From an uncultured Rhodospirillales bacterium (GTDB lineage: Bacteria > Pseudomonadota > Alphaproteobacteria > Kiloniellales > Kiloniellaceae), in contig CAJXUS010000034.1 in the NCBI GenBank assembly GCA_913060675.1, positions 1 to 45,804 of the forward strand: DNA of 45,804 nt. Direction: 5' to 3'. Below are positions 7,951 to 18,090 of the stretch, one piece after another. A model generated the notes under the pieces. It searched no databases, had not been told where the DNA came from, and saw nothing but the letters and a program-made list of their open reading frames with translations. The translations under genes were made by a program, and so were the position numbers. Position 1 is the first letter of the stretch; each line of letters begins with the position of its first letter.

Positions 7951-9381
7951 CTATGCACTTTCTTTAATAGAGAAAATAACATCGACCTGTACACCGACCA
8001 TGTCTTCTGGATCACTGAGAACGATCTCTGCCTTGTGTATGTCTGCTACCCGCTTAACGATGGACATGCCAAGGCCTGAACCGGTCTCTTGCTCTCCAGC
8101 ACCTCTTACGAAGCGTTCAAAGATGTAATCTTTCATATAATCGGGAAGAGGCCGCCCAGTATTTTTTATCGACAAAATCAAACTATTCTCATCCTGAGTG
8201 ATGGTAATGCGGACCATTCCGCCTTCAGAGCAATATCTAACGGCGTTATCAACTAAATTTCGACAAAGGAATGTCAGAGCAGACGGCAGACCATTTATTC
8301 TGTTTGTATTGGAAGCTGTAATATCAAAATCTATCGCCTTGGCTTTGATTTTATTACCAAGATCTGCAGAAACGTTTTGAACAATTTTAAGGAGATCTAT
8401 CTCCTTGGCTTTTTCCTGTAGAGTTTTTGGATCTAACCGAGCAAGGGTTACAAGCTGTTCTACTGTATGTGTCGCCCTGTCCACCCTAAGGGAAATAGCT
8501 CTAAGGCCTTCCTGCTGTTCTGGATCCGTGGTTTGGCGCTCTCGTAATTGAGCTTCTGTTTTTATGGCTGCAAGGGGGGTGAGGAGTTCGTGGGCGGCAT
8601 TTGCTGTAAAACGCTTTTCACTTTCCAAAGAGGCATCAAGTTCGCTTTGATTGCGTTGAATGACATCTAGCTTGTAATTAAAGGCATCGATTATCGGTCG
8701 AATTTCATTTGGGATGGCTTTTGCAGAGTAGGGTATAAGGTCGTTTTTTGATCTCTCAGCAAATTGATCTGATATCTTGGTCAGCGGTTTGAGGCTTTTA
8801 TTAATTCCCCAAAACAAGGCTATAAAACTTAACGGGAGTACCAAATAAATAAGGGGAAAATTTTCGCCGATAAAGAAGAAGGTAATAACGACAAAAGATA
8901 TACTACCCTCAAATGCAAACTCCATGTCTTCAGTTGCCACGGCCCAAGCATCAACCCCTTTGATTTTTTTTGCATAAGTTTGCCAGACAATTACATCGTC
9001 TTGTTCTTCATCGAAAAAGAAGCTGATCCCTTCCTTTGTTGGGACTGGCATGACTGGACTTATATAAGAACTGGCAATGATCTTGCCCTTATACCAAATT
9101 TGATAACTGCTATCTGAATCTATGCCTGTATCTAAAAAATCTGGAGGTGTTTGGCGGATGGTTTCAAGCCACTTTTCCAAAGCAGGATCGCCTTCTTCAA
9201 AATAGCTTAAAGGCAGAGAGCTTGCGAGTAACTCACTTCGAACTTCAAGAAAATCTTCTGTTAAGGAAAGGATCAGATCTCTCAATCCAAACATGACAAC
9301 GGCTAAAATTAATATCCATGACACGAAAGTTATCGTTAGGGTGAAGATGTAAAATCTGTTCTTAAGGGAAAAGAACTTCAT
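7951..9381 (-). CDS. Sensor histidine kinase of the efflux operon
   Basis: A 476-residue membrane kinase. TM1 is at about residues 10-33, followed by a periplasmic sensor region of about 130 residues, and TM2 at about 175-192. A HAMP-like linker (KSLKPLTKISDQFAERS) follows. The phospho-accepting H264 lies in FTANAAHELLTPLAAIKTEA, the N-box is LCRNLVDNAVRY, and the ATP-lid end is GSGLGMSIVKRV. The usual DxG of the G1 box reads NTGRPLPDYM, similar to CusS-type metal-sensing kinases as I remember them, so it need not be inactive. It overlaps the response regulator by 4 bp and is the last gene of the RND pump operon. It probably senses a pump substrate or envelope stress. Confidence 0.93.
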   Translation of the reverse strand: MKFFSLKNRFYIFTLTITFVSWILILAVVMFGLRDLILSLTEDFLEVRSELLASSLPLSYFEEGDPALEKWLETIRQTPPDFLDTGIDSDSSYQIWYKGKIIASSYISPVMPVPTKEGISFFFDEEQDDVIVWQTYAKKIKGVDAWAVATEDMEFAFEGSISFVVITFFFIGENFPLIYLVLPLSFIALFWGINKSLKPLTKISDQFAERSKNDLIPYSAKAIPNEIRPIIDAFNYKLDVIQRNQSELDASLESEKRFTANAAHELLTPLAAIKTEAQLRERQTTDPEQQEGLRAISLRVDRATHTVEQLVTLARLDPKTLQEKAKEIDLLKIVQNVSADLGNKIKAKAIDFDITASNTNRINGLPSALTFLCRNLVDNAVRYCSEGGMVRITITQDENSLILSIKNTGRPLPDYMKDYIFERFVRGAGEQETGSGLGMSIVKRVADIHKAEIVLSDPEDMVGVQVDVIFSIKESA

Positions 9382-10037
9382 ACTTTTTCGACCTTATAAC
9401 CAACACCTCTTAATGTGGTGATCACACCTGATCCCAGACGTTTTCGCAACCGCGAGATCTGGGCTTCAATGGCATTGGGTGTCACACAGTTATCCCAATT
9501 ATAGGCATATTCTTCTAACTGAGATTTGGATATGTATCGACCTTGGCTTTCCATCATTTTTTGTAAAATGAGAAATTCGGTCTTGGATAATTGGATTTCT
9601 TCCTCGTTAAGGCTTACTTCGTGCCGATCAGGACAGAGCCTCAAGCCTCCAATAACCAACTCGCTAGATGCTTTAACTTCCCGGCGTCTTCCAAGAGAGC
9701 GCAGTCTTGCAAAGAGTTCATCAAGATCGAAAGGTTTTGTAAGATAATCATCTGCTCCACCATCAAGACCTTCAATTTTTTCAGAAGTAGCTGTGCGTGC
9801 TGTTAACATTAAAACGGGAATGGTTACACCTCTTTTTCGGGCCTCTTTTAGAAAATCAATTCCTTGTTGATCAGGTAGCATCCAGTCAAGAATTATGAGG
9901 TCAAAAAAGCTAACATCAAGAGCCAGTTCTGCATCTTCTGCTGTTTTTACCCATTCACAAACACTACCATCGTGATGAAGTGCGCGTTCTAAACTGGCGC
10001 CGAGTTGGGGATCATCTTCAACGAGAAGGATTTTCAT
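9378..10037 (-). CDS. OmpR-family response regulator of the efflux operon
   Basis: A 219-residue two-component regulator. The receiver domain (about 1-115) has the acidic pocket VEDD (E7-D9), phosphorylation site D51 in LIILDWMLPD, and the conserved lysine in DDYLTKPFDLDEL. The C-terminal winged helix (about 125-217) has the OmpR/PhoB hallmarks SKTEFLILQKMM and IEAQISRLRKRLGSG, ending TLRGVGYKVE. It overlaps the RND gene upstream (ATGA at 10034-10037) and the kinase downstream by 4 bp each, so the three are translationally coupled. The likely target is the promoter of its own operon upstream of 15970. Confidence 0.95.
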   Translation of the reverse strand: MKILLVEDDPQLGASLERALHHDGSVCEWVKTAEDAELALDVSFFDLIILDWMLPDQQGIDFLKEARKRGVTIPVLMLTARTATSEKIEGLDGGADDYLTKPFDLDELFARLRSLGRRREVKASSELVIGGLRLCPDRHEVSLNEEEIQLSKTEFLILQKMMESQGRYISKSQLEEYAYNWDNCVTPNAIEAQISRLRKRLGSGVITTLRGVGYKVEKV

Positions 10038-13000
10038 GTGTTTGGTTCCTGGTTTGCAAATTCATGCAGGTTTGTTTTCAGTTTTGTTTTAGGGTTACCA
10101 TCCGAAGTATACAGAGATTTGATGTCTAAACTTATCTCGTAGAGTGCAGGGACAAGCAAGAGAGTAACAAAGGTTGCTATTAAAACGCCAAAAGCCAAAG
10201 AAATCGCCATAGGGATAACAAATTGTGCTTGATAACTACCTTCAAACAAAATGGGCAATAGCCCTAAAAAGGTTGTTAGAGAGGTCAGTATTATGGGTCG
10301 AAAGCGGTTTATACAGGCGTGTCTGACAGCCATTCTTATGCTTATTGCCTTATCTTTTAACTGATTGATTCTATCAACCAGTACGAGGTTGTCGTTTATC
10401 ACAACTCCAGCTGCAGCGAGAACGCCCATGATTGAAAAGGCGCTTATTTCCAAGCCCAAAAGATGATGGCCATAAATCGCCCCGACTAAACCAAAGGGGG
10501 CTGCCGTAAGGATAATAGCGGGTAAAAAATATGAATTGCTGCCAATTGCAAGAAGGGCATAGATAATAAAGAAACAGAGAATATATAGTTGCAATGCCTC
10601 GCCTGTAAATTCGTCTTCCTCTTCAGCATCGCCAGATAATTTGTAATCAAATTCTGGAGAGGTTTCCTTTATCTCAGGGACTATTGAATTCTCTATTTCG
10701 GTTAAGAGCTCAAATCGGGTCCAAATCTCCTTGTTAAAAAGAATATCGACAGAGGCGGTTTGCAGACCATTTATCCGTTCAATATAACTAGAGGTCATGT
10801 TCTGCTGTAATTCAGCGACTGTTGAGAAAGGGACTTTTACCCCTTTATTGATTGTTACTGGAAAATCTTCAATGTTTTCGAGTTGAAGACGTTCTTGTTT
10901 TGGAAGGCGGAGGAAAACATCTGTCGTTTGTAATTGCCCCGGTAGGCGATCTAACCTTTCCCCCTGAAAGGCAGTTGCTACCTGTTGACTAATATCAGAC
11001 ATGGTAATGCCCAAGCGTTGTCCCTCGGGTAATAGTTTGATTTTGTATTCGGTTTGAGGCGTGCCAACAGTAATGGTGAAGTTATGGACGCCTTCCAGTT
11101 GGAGAATTCTTTGTTCTAATTTTTTGATGTTTGCTCTGATGACCTTATCATTTGGGCCAAATATCTTTAAGGATAACACGTTCGGGGCTCCATTTTCACT
11201 CGCTGAAAAACGGATTTTTTTGGCAGAGGGAATTGATCCAAGTTTTTCCTGCCATTGCGCAATAATCGTATCGACGGGGATAGAGGAAAGTATTTGGGTT
11301 TCCAACTCAACGATCATGTAAATCTCTTGCCCCGTAATATAAGAGGCATAATTTTTTATGACCTTTAAGGGGATACCGTTTTCATCTCTTGGAAGTTTAA
11401 TTTCTTGTTGAACAGCTTTAAATGAGGTCTCAAGCCGTTCCATCGTATTCGTAAGCAGGTCATCTGTACTGTTTTTGTTTAAAGAGATATGGGCAACGAT
11501 TTGCCCCTCAGCCATATTAGGAAATATTTGAACTGGCACACTCCCCGAAGTTACGAGATGAGCGGATAGGGCTGCCATGGCAAGAAATATAGATAAAGTT
11601 GTATATCGCCAGATAAGTGCCTGATGAAGAACGCTCCTATACGTACCGTAAATAAATCGACGTAATGTCTTTTGAAATGCATGCCTAAGCAATGAAATGG
11701 GTTTTGTTAAAAAGGCAAGAAACTTAAAACCTTTAAGGGGATAGGCGAGATGGACGGGTAGGATGAAAAATGATTCGATAAGTGAAAAGCTTAGAACGAC
11801 GACGATGATTACGGATATATCATAGAGAAAACTACCAATTATACTTTTAAAAAGTAAGCCAGGGGTGGCAGCTACGATGGTTGTAATCACCCCTAAGAAA
11901 ACAGGTTTCCAAACATCTTTTATGCCGAGATATGCCGTTTTGGCGCTTACGCCAAGTTTAGACTGCTGATTATAAATGCTCTCACCAATGACAATGGCGT
12001 CATCGACTACAATGCCGAGGATCAAAAGAAAGGCAAACGTCGATATATGATTGAGGGAAACATCCAGTATCGGTAACAACCAAAAGGCGCCAGTAAAAGA
12101 AATCACGATGCCACCACAAACCCAAAACGCGAGGCTCACTCTTAGGAACAAAACCAATAGAATGAATACGAGCCCTAAACCCATTATGCCGTTATCCACC
12201 AACATTGATAATCTCTGCGCGATATCCTGACTGTCATCAAGCCACAGAGTGACCGTGATACCTTCAGGCAGTGTTGATTGTATTTCCTGAACCTTTGACT
12301 TTAGCTCTTGGATTGCGTTAAGCATGTCCTGGTTATCATCAATAAAAACCTCCAGGCCACTTGCGTTTTGACCATTAAATCGGCTGGAGAATTTTTCTTC
12401 CTTTCTGAGGGTACTTATTGCGGCGATCTCCCCAAGTAACAACTTTGCACCGTTTATTTTACTTATGAGAGGGATCGTTTCGAATTGTATAGGGGTGAAG
12501 GCGCGGTTATTGCCTCTAATCGTCAATTGGTTGCCGGCTTGCCCAATGGATCCAGCAGGAATGTCTATAGAGGATGCTCTTATTGTGTTTGCGATTTCAG
12601 AAAAGGTTAAACCTGTCCGCCTTAAATTTTCTGAGGATATTTCAATGACCAATTCTAAAGGGGGGGCAGAAAAAAGTTTGATATCACTGAGGGATGTTTC
12701 TCGTAATAATGTATTGCGTAGATTTTCACCAACCCGTGTCAGTATTTCTAGATTGGTATCACCATGAATTGCGATATCTATAATACGGTCTTTTTCATCA
12801 GTTTTAGAAATTCTGGGACGTTCACTTCCTGTGGGAAGTGAATTCAAGCTGTCTATTCTATTTTTAATTTCTGTAATTTTATCTTGCAGGTCGACATTAG
12901 AATAGAAGAATACGGATGTTGTCCCATTACCTTCTACGGCAAAGGAGTAGATGTTTTTAATGCCAGGTAAATCTTTGAGGGCATTTTCGATTGGGAGCGA

Positions 13001-13192
13001 AATGTTTTGTGCTATGGCCTGTGGTGCCGCACCGCGATAGTCGACGCTTATATCAACAGCGTTTAATTTGATGGTAGGGAAAATTTGGGTTTTAACATTA
13101 GGTAAAGAGATCAGGCCTCCTAGTATTATAAGTAACATAAGGAGGTTTGCTGATACGGGGTTAAGGGTGAACCAACGAATAATACTATTCAT
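10034..13192 (-). CDS. RND efflux transporter, inner-membrane permease subunit
   Basis: A 1052-residue AcrB/MexB-like resistance-nodulation-division pump, using the proton gradient to expel hydrophobic compounds or other toxicants through the envelope. The N-terminal start MNSIIRWFTLNPVSANLLMLLIILGG is TM1; TM4 carries the proton-relay Asp pair in GIVVDDAIVIGES; a second transmembrane block surrounds GVLAAAGVVINDNLVLVDRIN. In the latter, the AcrB TM10 lysine region (KNA in AcrB) reads NDN, a variant I associate with a subset of RND pumps. The ATG at 13192 overlaps the end of the MFP gene by 8 bp; an upstream in-frame start would add 18 unrelated residues. Confidence 0.95.
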   Translation of the reverse strand: MNSIIRWFTLNPVSANLLMLLIILGGLISLPNVKTQIFPTIKLNAVDISVDYRGAAPQAIAQNISLPIENALKDLPGIKNIYSFAVEGNGTTSVFFYSNVDLQDKITEIKNRIDSLNSLPTGSERPRISKTDEKDRIIDIAIHGDTNLEILTRVGENLRNTLLRETSLSDIKLFSAPPLELVIEISSENLRRTGLTFSEIANTIRASSIDIPAGSIGQAGNQLTIRGNNRAFTPIQFETIPLISKINGAKLLLGEIAAISTLRKEEKFSSRFNGQNASGLEVFIDDNQDMLNAIQELKSKVQEIQSTLPEGITVTLWLDDSQDIAQRLSMLVDNGIMGLGLVFILLVLFLRVSLAFWVCGGIVISFTGAFWLLPILDVSLNHISTFAFLLILGIVVDDAIVIGESIYNQQSKLGVSAKTAYLGIKDVWKPVFLGVITTIVAATPGLLFKSIIGSFLYDISVIIVVVLSFSLIESFFILPVHLAYPLKGFKFLAFLTKPISLLRHAFQKTLRRFIYGTYRSVLHQALIWRYTTLSIFLAMAALSAHLVTSGSVPVQIFPNMAEGQIVAHISLNKNSTDDLLTNTMERLETSFKAVQQEIKLPRDENGIPLKVIKNYASYITGQEIYMIVELETQILSSIPVDTIIAQWQEKLGSIPSAKKIRFSASENGAPNVLSLKIFGPNDKVIRANIKKLEQRILQLEGVHNFTITVGTPQTEYKIKLLPEGQRLGITMSDISQQVATAFQGERLDRLPGQLQTTDVFLRLPKQERLQLENIEDFPVTINKGVKVPFSTVAELQQNMTSSYIERINGLQTASVDILFNKEIWTRFELLTEIENSIVPEIKETSPEFDYKLSGDAEEEDEFTGEALQLYILCFFIIYALLAIGSNSYFLPAIILTAAPFGLVGAIYGHHLLGLEISAFSIMGVLAAAGVVINDNLVLVDRINQLKDKAISIRMAVRHACINRFRPIILTSLTTFLGLLPILFEGSYQAQFVIPMAISLAFGVLIATFVTLLLVPALYEISLDIKSLYTSDGNPKTKLKTNLHEFANQEPNT

Positions 13193-14480
13193 TGATTTGT
13201 CCTCTAATCTGGGGAGCACCTGATCCTTGATATTGGCCGCTTGCAAGATAGCGATCGCCTAACTGAACGTCCTTCTTTTCTAAATCTTTTATGGATAGCA
13301 GCATATCGGTCGCACCATTCGAATTGGTGCGAATTTTCATGCCCTCAATAAAAATTTCAGGTGGTTTTGTGATTATTCGAGTGCTGGGTGAGAGTAGTAC
13401 TGTAACGTATATATAATCATTATGTTTTTTGATAATTTCAATATTTACTTTGGATACAAAATCTAGTTGATCTACAACCAGTATGCTATCATTCAGGTAG
13501 AGGGCGCTTCTTGGAATTTTATAAAGGTTTGTTATGTTTTTTGATGTAATTTCAGCCTTTAAAAATGTCCCCGAAAGCAAGGCTGTTGGCGAATTGGCAT
13601 TAGGGTTAGGGTTTAATATCTCAGCGACTAATATGTATTGATTGGTTCCGGTTAAGAGTTCCTTTTCAAGCCTGAGAATTTTACCAAACCACTTTTTAAC
13701 GGCCTGTCTTTGTGGGTCAGTAAAGGAGACTGTACCCTCTATGTTTCCGTCTTTGGAAACAGGGAGGTATTCCAACTGTTTCCTGCTAACAGGAAGTCTG
13801 ATTTCAAATTTTTGGTCGGAAAAGATCTCTATAACAGAGGCGTTAGTTGAAACGAATTGGCCCGTTTCAGTCGAAACCTTTTTAATAACGCCATCAAAAG
13901 GAGCCTTATGAGTTGTTCGTGCCAAGTTTAGTTGAGCTTTCTTAAGTTCAGCGCGGGCGGCATCCAGCCTTGCTTGTGCTTCGCGCATTTGCGGTAGGCG
14001 CAAGGATAGGGGGGATGGTTTACCTTGCCCGTATTTTTTCCAATCTGTCTTGGCAAGCTTTGATTCGGCTTGTTCGCGAATAAGTTTTTGTTCCGCGGTG
14101 GCAACATCTGCCTGCGCTCTGGTTAGGGTCAATTTGTAATCGCGTTGATCAATTTGAAATAGAAAGTCGCCTTTTGAAAATCGATCTCCAGGTTTGAAAT
14201 TGGCAGAAGTTTTGTTAATAATTCCAGCTACTTGTGTGATGATATTAATTTTGTGGTACGGCTTTACTACCCCTTGTGTTTGAATAGTAATGTTATCAAT
14301 TTTTGACCTTATATCCGTTGTTGGAAGTAAGGGGGTAACTGGATTTGTGGTCTGGGTTATATGCTCCGTATTGTCGCTATCATCCACATTAAACATTACT
14401 CCAATAGTGATGCATAGTAGCAAAATTGGGATTGCAAACTGAAGTAGAGTCTTGGTTCTATTGGTTTGTCGTTCAGGCAT
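13185..14480 (-). CDS. RND efflux membrane-fusion (periplasmic adaptor) protein
   Basis: A 431-residue HlyD/AcrA-type adaptor linking the RND pump to its outer-membrane channel. A single N-terminal membrane anchor lies at about residues 12-30 (LLQFAIPILLLCITIGVMF). The first half-lipoyl motif is around TQGVVKPYHKINIITQVAG, then a coiled-coil hairpin rich in A/E/K/R (ADVATAEQKLIREQAESKL to AARAELKKAQLNLARTTHKA). The second half-lipoyl motif is KAPFDGVIKKVSTETGQFVS, followed by beta-barrel and membrane-proximal domains. It begins 2 bp after the OMF gene and overlaps the RND gene by 8 bp, all on the minus strand. Confidence 0.94.
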   Translation of the reverse strand: MPERQTNRTKTLLQFAIPILLLCITIGVMFNVDDSDNTEHITQTTNPVTPLLPTTDIRSKIDNITIQTQGVVKPYHKINIITQVAGIINKTSANFKPGDRFSKGDFLFQIDQRDYKLTLTRAQADVATAEQKLIREQAESKLAKTDWKKYGQGKPSPLSLRLPQMREAQARLDAARAELKKAQLNLARTTHKAPFDGVIKKVSTETGQFVSTNASVIEIFSDQKFEIRLPVSRKQLEYLPVSKDGNIEGTVSFTDPQRQAVKKWFGKILRLEKELLTGTNQYILVAEILNPNPNANSPTALLSGTFLKAEITSKNITNLYKIPRSALYLNDSILVVDQLDFVSKVNIEIIKKHNDYIYVTVLLSPSTRIITKPPEIFIEGMKIRTNSNGATDMLLSIKDLEKKDVQLGDRYLASGQYQGSGAPQIRGQINE

Positions 14481-14482
14481 CG

Positions 14483-15970
14483 TTATTCTCCTCCCGTCAT
14501 TGAAGGGGCAGAGGCAAGAGGGGTTGTTCTCGAGAGGGGAATAGTTTGGCCACCCAAAGCCAGGTAGAGGGTTGCTCTTGTCTGCAATCGCTGTTTTTGA
14601 ATATTAATGAGGCGAGACTTCGTAACAAAGAGCCTTTGCTGCGCTTGTAGTAAGTCTAGAGTGGAGATAAGACCATTAAAGTATTTTTCCTGGGATAATC
14701 TTTCGCTCTCGGCTGCATCTCTGGAGGCTTTAGAAAGTTGCAACTCCTGTCTGCCCAATAGAACGTCGCTGGTTAAGTTGTCTTCAACTTCTTGATAAGC
14801 CTTGAGAACAATTGCGATATAATCTGCAACCTGTTCATCTCTGACAGCTACTCGTTGTTGCACAATTGAGGCGCGTCGTCCGCCATCAAACACAGGTTGG
14901 ATTATGCCGCCTGCAATAGAAGCTATAAGGCTAGAGGGATCAAAAATATCCTTTAGTTTTTTATTTCGATACGAGGTTGATTGAGTAAGAGATAAACTCG
15001 GAAGGCGGTTGGCTTCTGCTTCATTCACACGATAGTTAGCAGCAACAATTTTTTGTTCAGCGACAATTAAGTCTGGACGGTCTTTCAATAGGTTACTCGG
15101 GATACCTCTGTTGAATTCTCGATTTATAATAGGCATTTCTTTTTCTGTGAATATTTGTGCTGATGGGTAGCGACCAAGCAATATTTCTAGCTTTCTTGAA
15201 GCCTTGGTTCGCTGATCTGTCCGAGAAGTCAGTGTTGCAGTAGCGTTAGATAAATCAGTTTCAACTAGGCGAAGATCAAGGACGTTTGCAAGTCCCGCAT
15301 TGTAGCGATTTGATGTTCTTTCTACGATTTGAGCGAGGTTTTGTTGCTGGTTTTTTGCAACGACTTCTTGTTGAGATAAGGCAATTAATTCAAACCACTG
15401 CTGGGCTACTCTTGTTGCTATGGAAAGTTTGGCATTTTTAAGATCGGTTTCTCTTTGATAGAGTTCGCTTTGTGATGCCGCAGAAGCAGAGCGAATTCGG
15501 CCCCAAACATCTATTTCCCAAGAGACCTTTGCTTCTAGTTGAAAGCTGTTGTCGTAGTTTTTTATGCGTTTACCATCCAAGTCTTTGGTCGAGCTTTTTG
15601 TTCTGCTCGCGTTGGATAAAAAGTCGAGACTTGGGAAAAAAGCGGCATCTTGGGCATCTAAGTCGGCTTTTTGCTGATCGAAGCGCGCTGTTGCCGCCAT
15701 GATTTCGGGATTGTTCACAAGTGCTTCTGTTACAAAGCCGATAAGTTCAACCTTCTCAATTCCTGAAAACCATTGAAGTCCAGGTGTTCTATCTACCCGA
15801 TCACCTGTTGATGCTGTCCAAGTATCACTTGTCCAGCCTTTAGGGGCTTTGGGGAGCTGTTGTGTGTGGTCTGTTAAGGGAGAAGAAATGACACAGGCGT
15901 TTAAGACCGTAGTCATAACAAAGACTGCGGTTGAAGTTTTAAGAAAGCGGTATTTACAGTTATTGAGCAT
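14483..15970 (-). CDS. TolC-like outer-membrane efflux lipoprotein (NodT/OprM type)
   Basis: A 495-residue outer-membrane factor. The signal peptide ends in a lipobox (TTVLNACV, acylated C26), as in OprM/NodT-type channels rather than E. coli TolC. Two repeated OEP domains follow: the first contains KVSWEIDVWGRIRSASAASQ, a family signature, and the second contains SIAGGIIQPVFDGGRRASIV. It is the first gene of the five-gene pump/regulator operon, so the operon promoter should lie just upstream, in the short 16000-region gap beyond the phaC terminator. Confidence 0.94.
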   Translation of the reverse strand: MLNNCKYRFLKTSTAVFVMTTVLNACVISSPLTDHTQQLPKAPKGWTSDTWTASTGDRVDRTPGLQWFSGIEKVELIGFVTEALVNNPEIMAATARFDQQKADLDAQDAAFFPSLDFLSNASRTKSSTKDLDGKRIKNYDNSFQLEAKVSWEIDVWGRIRSASAASQSELYQRETDLKNAKLSIATRVAQQWFELIALSQQEVVAKNQQQNLAQIVERTSNRYNAGLANVLDLRLVETDLSNATATLTSRTDQRTKASRKLEILLGRYPSAQIFTEKEMPIINREFNRGIPSNLLKDRPDLIVAEQKIVAANYRVNEAEANRLPSLSLTQSTSYRNKKLKDIFDPSSLIASIAGGIIQPVFDGGRRASIVQQRVAVRDEQVADYIAIVLKAYQEVEDNLTSDVLLGRQELQLSKASRDAAESERLSQEKYFNGLISTLDLLQAQQRLFVTKSRLINIQKQRLQTRATLYLALGGQTIPLSRTTPLASAPSMTGGE

Positions 15971-16005
15971 AGATGCTTGATAACTGGTTTGTCTGACAGA
16001 AAACT

Positions 16006-16046
16006 GACAAAGCCTATTTAGGGGGGAGACCCGAATAGGCTTTGTC
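16006..16046. terminator. Terminator between phaC and the efflux operon
   Basis: GACAAAGCCTATT (16006-16018) and AATAGGCTTTGTC (16034-16046) are perfect 13-bp inverted arms around a G-rich loop. It lies 24 nt past the phaC stop on the minus strand, and a short T-rich stretch (GTTTTC) follows. It would separate phaC transcription from the efflux operon. Confidence 0.75.
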
Positions 16047-16069
16047 TTTAAAGTTACTCGATTAGTTAC

Positions 16070-17863
16070 TTATCTAATTTTGACGTAACTGCCTGGTGCG
16101 GGTTCGATAGGTTTTAAAGCATCAGAACCTGGGGCTCGTGGGGGAACAAGTTTTCCGCTTTTTTTCTTTGCCCATTGCGCCCAATGTGACCACCAGGACC
16201 CTTGATGTTCGACCGCATTTTCGAGCCATTCATCTGGGTTTTCAGGGGTTTCTTTGTTAATCCAATGTGAATACTTACCAGCAGAAGGAGGATTGATGAT
16301 TCCCGCGATGTGCCCTGAAGCAGCGAGAACGAATTCTTTCTGACCTGAAAAATGTTGCGTATTGGCGTAAGTGGATTTCCAAGGAGCAATATGATCTTCT
16401 TTTGCAGAAATCATAAAGGTCGGCACTTTGATGTTGCCTAGATCAATCGGAACACCATTGAGTTCGATGGCTCCTGGTTTTGCCAGTTTATTATCCAGGT
16501 ACATGTTTCTTAGGTAGAAACTATGCATTTTCGCCGGCATTCTAGTGGTATCAGAATTCCAATATAGTAAATCAAAGGGGAAGGGTGTTTTTCCAAGCAG
16601 GTAATTATTTACAACAAACGACCAAATAAGGTCGTTGGATCGTAACATATTAAACGTCGTCCCCATTTCTGATCCATCAAGATAGCCTTGATCAGACATA
16701 CGTTTTTCTAAACCGACCATTTGATCTTCATCAATGAAAACGCGGAGTTCTCCCGCTTCTTCAAAGTCCGTCATGGTGACAAAAAAGGTCCCGCTTTTAA
16801 TACGGTTATCTTTTTTCTCTGCCATGTAAGCGAGGGTTGAGGCAAGAAGGGTCCCGCCAAGGCAATAGCCTATAGCATTAACCTCCTTGATCCCTGTTGC
16901 CTGTTCAACGGCATCAAGAGCGGCGAGGGGGCCATTAATCATATAATCTTCAAATGATTTCTCTGCGAGTTCGGCGTTTGGATTGATCCAGGATATCATG
17001 AAGACAGTAAAGCCCTGGGCTACCGCCCACTTCACAAACGAGTTCTTTTCCTTCAGGTCGAGAATATAAAATTTGTTAATCCAGGGAGGGATGATCATAA
17101 GGGGGCGCGTATGCACTTGTTTGGTCGTGGGTGCATATTGAATGAGTTGCATCAATTTATTTTGGTAGATTACTTCACCCGGAGAGGTCGCAATATTTTC
17201 CCCTAGGGTAAAGGCGTCTTCATCAGTCATTTTAATGCGACCTTTTTCAAGGTCTGCTATTAAATTTTCCAACCCTTGTAAAAGATTTTTACCACCAGAT
17301 TCTGCCGTAGCCTTTAGAATCTGTGGGTTGGTCATCAAAAAGTTACTGGGAGATAAGGCATCTAGAAATTGCTTGGTATAAAAATCAACTTTCAGGGCAT
17401 GACTTTCATCTAGCCCCTCAACCTCTTTGACGGATTTGTGGATAGAATCTGCGGTTAATAGATAGGATTGCTTTATAAAATTAAAGAATGGATTGTCTTC
17501 CCAGGCATCATCTTTAAATCGTCGATCTTTGCTTTTGGCGGGCGAAGACGATTCTCTATCTGGAACATTTTCTTGTGGAGAAAAAAATTTATGCGCAGAT
17601 TCTTGCCAGAGATTACTATATCCCTGCCATAATTCAGTTTGTAGTTTGATCGCTTTGTCGGGATCAGCCCAAAAACGTTGTGACATTTCCCAAAATGCCT
17701 GGCCTATACGCATAGGATCCGGGTCTTTGTCTAGGCTTTGCTCGCTTTGTTTTTTAAGAAAGCTTTGTACCATTTCCTGAGATTTTTCAGAAATTGCGGC
17801 CATTGTTTCGGCAATTTCTGTGGGTTCAGGCATATTTATTCCCTCTGGGTGTTGATCGGCCAT
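16070..17863 (-). CDS. phaC: Class I polyhydroxyalkanoate synthase
   Basis: Polymerises (R)-3-hydroxyacyl-CoA into polyhydroxyalkanoate storage granules. The 597-residue length fits class I PhaC. An N-terminal PhaC_N region (about 65-235) precedes the alpha/beta-hydrolase fold. The lipase-like box is NAIGYCLGGTLLAS with nucleophile C334; catalytic Asp is expected in SAKEDHIAPW and the general-base His in AASGHIAGIINPP. All three are present. The start at 17863 is the longest option; ATG 17833 is also possible and has a better-spaced AGAGG. No phaA, phaB, phasin or phaR is visible beside it. The divergent neighbour is the OmpA-domain lipoprotein. Confidence 0.96.
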   Translation of the reverse strand: MADQHPEGINMPEPTEIAETMAAISEKSQEMVQSFLKKQSEQSLDKDPDPMRIGQAFWEMSQRFWADPDKAIKLQTELWQGYSNLWQESAHKFFSPQENVPDRESSSPAKSKDRRFKDDAWEDNPFFNFIKQSYLLTADSIHKSVKEVEGLDESHALKVDFYTKQFLDALSPSNFLMTNPQILKATAESGGKNLLQGLENLIADLEKGRIKMTDEDAFTLGENIATSPGEVIYQNKLMQLIQYAPTTKQVHTRPLMIIPPWINKFYILDLKEKNSFVKWAVAQGFTVFMISWINPNAELAEKSFEDYMINGPLAALDAVEQATGIKEVNAIGYCLGGTLLASTLAYMAEKKDNRIKSGTFFVTMTDFEEAGELRVFIDEDQMVGLEKRMSDQGYLDGSEMGTTFNMLRSNDLIWSFVVNNYLLGKTPFPFDLLYWNSDTTRMPAKMHSFYLRNMYLDNKLAKPGAIELNGVPIDLGNIKVPTFMISAKEDHIAPWKSTYANTQHFSGQKEFVLAASGHIAGIINPPSAGKYSHWINKETPENPDEWLENAVEHQGSWWSHWAQWAKKKSGKLVPPRAPGSDALKPIEPAPGSYVKIR

Positions 17864-18090
17864 TCAGCCTTCCCTATGATCTGTTTGGTCTTTTTGTTGA
17901 ATCGTATATCGCCTTGTTGCTCTTTCAATGTTATACACCCATTGTTACAGCTGGAAGCATAAAAGAACAACAAGTGAGGTCAATATCGTTCGCGTGTACA
18001 TCAATTCAGTTGTAATCCTGATGTGCATGCCCCGATTTATTTGACGTTTACATGGGGGGAACGGTCTTAGTTATGGCCAAGGACAAACGT

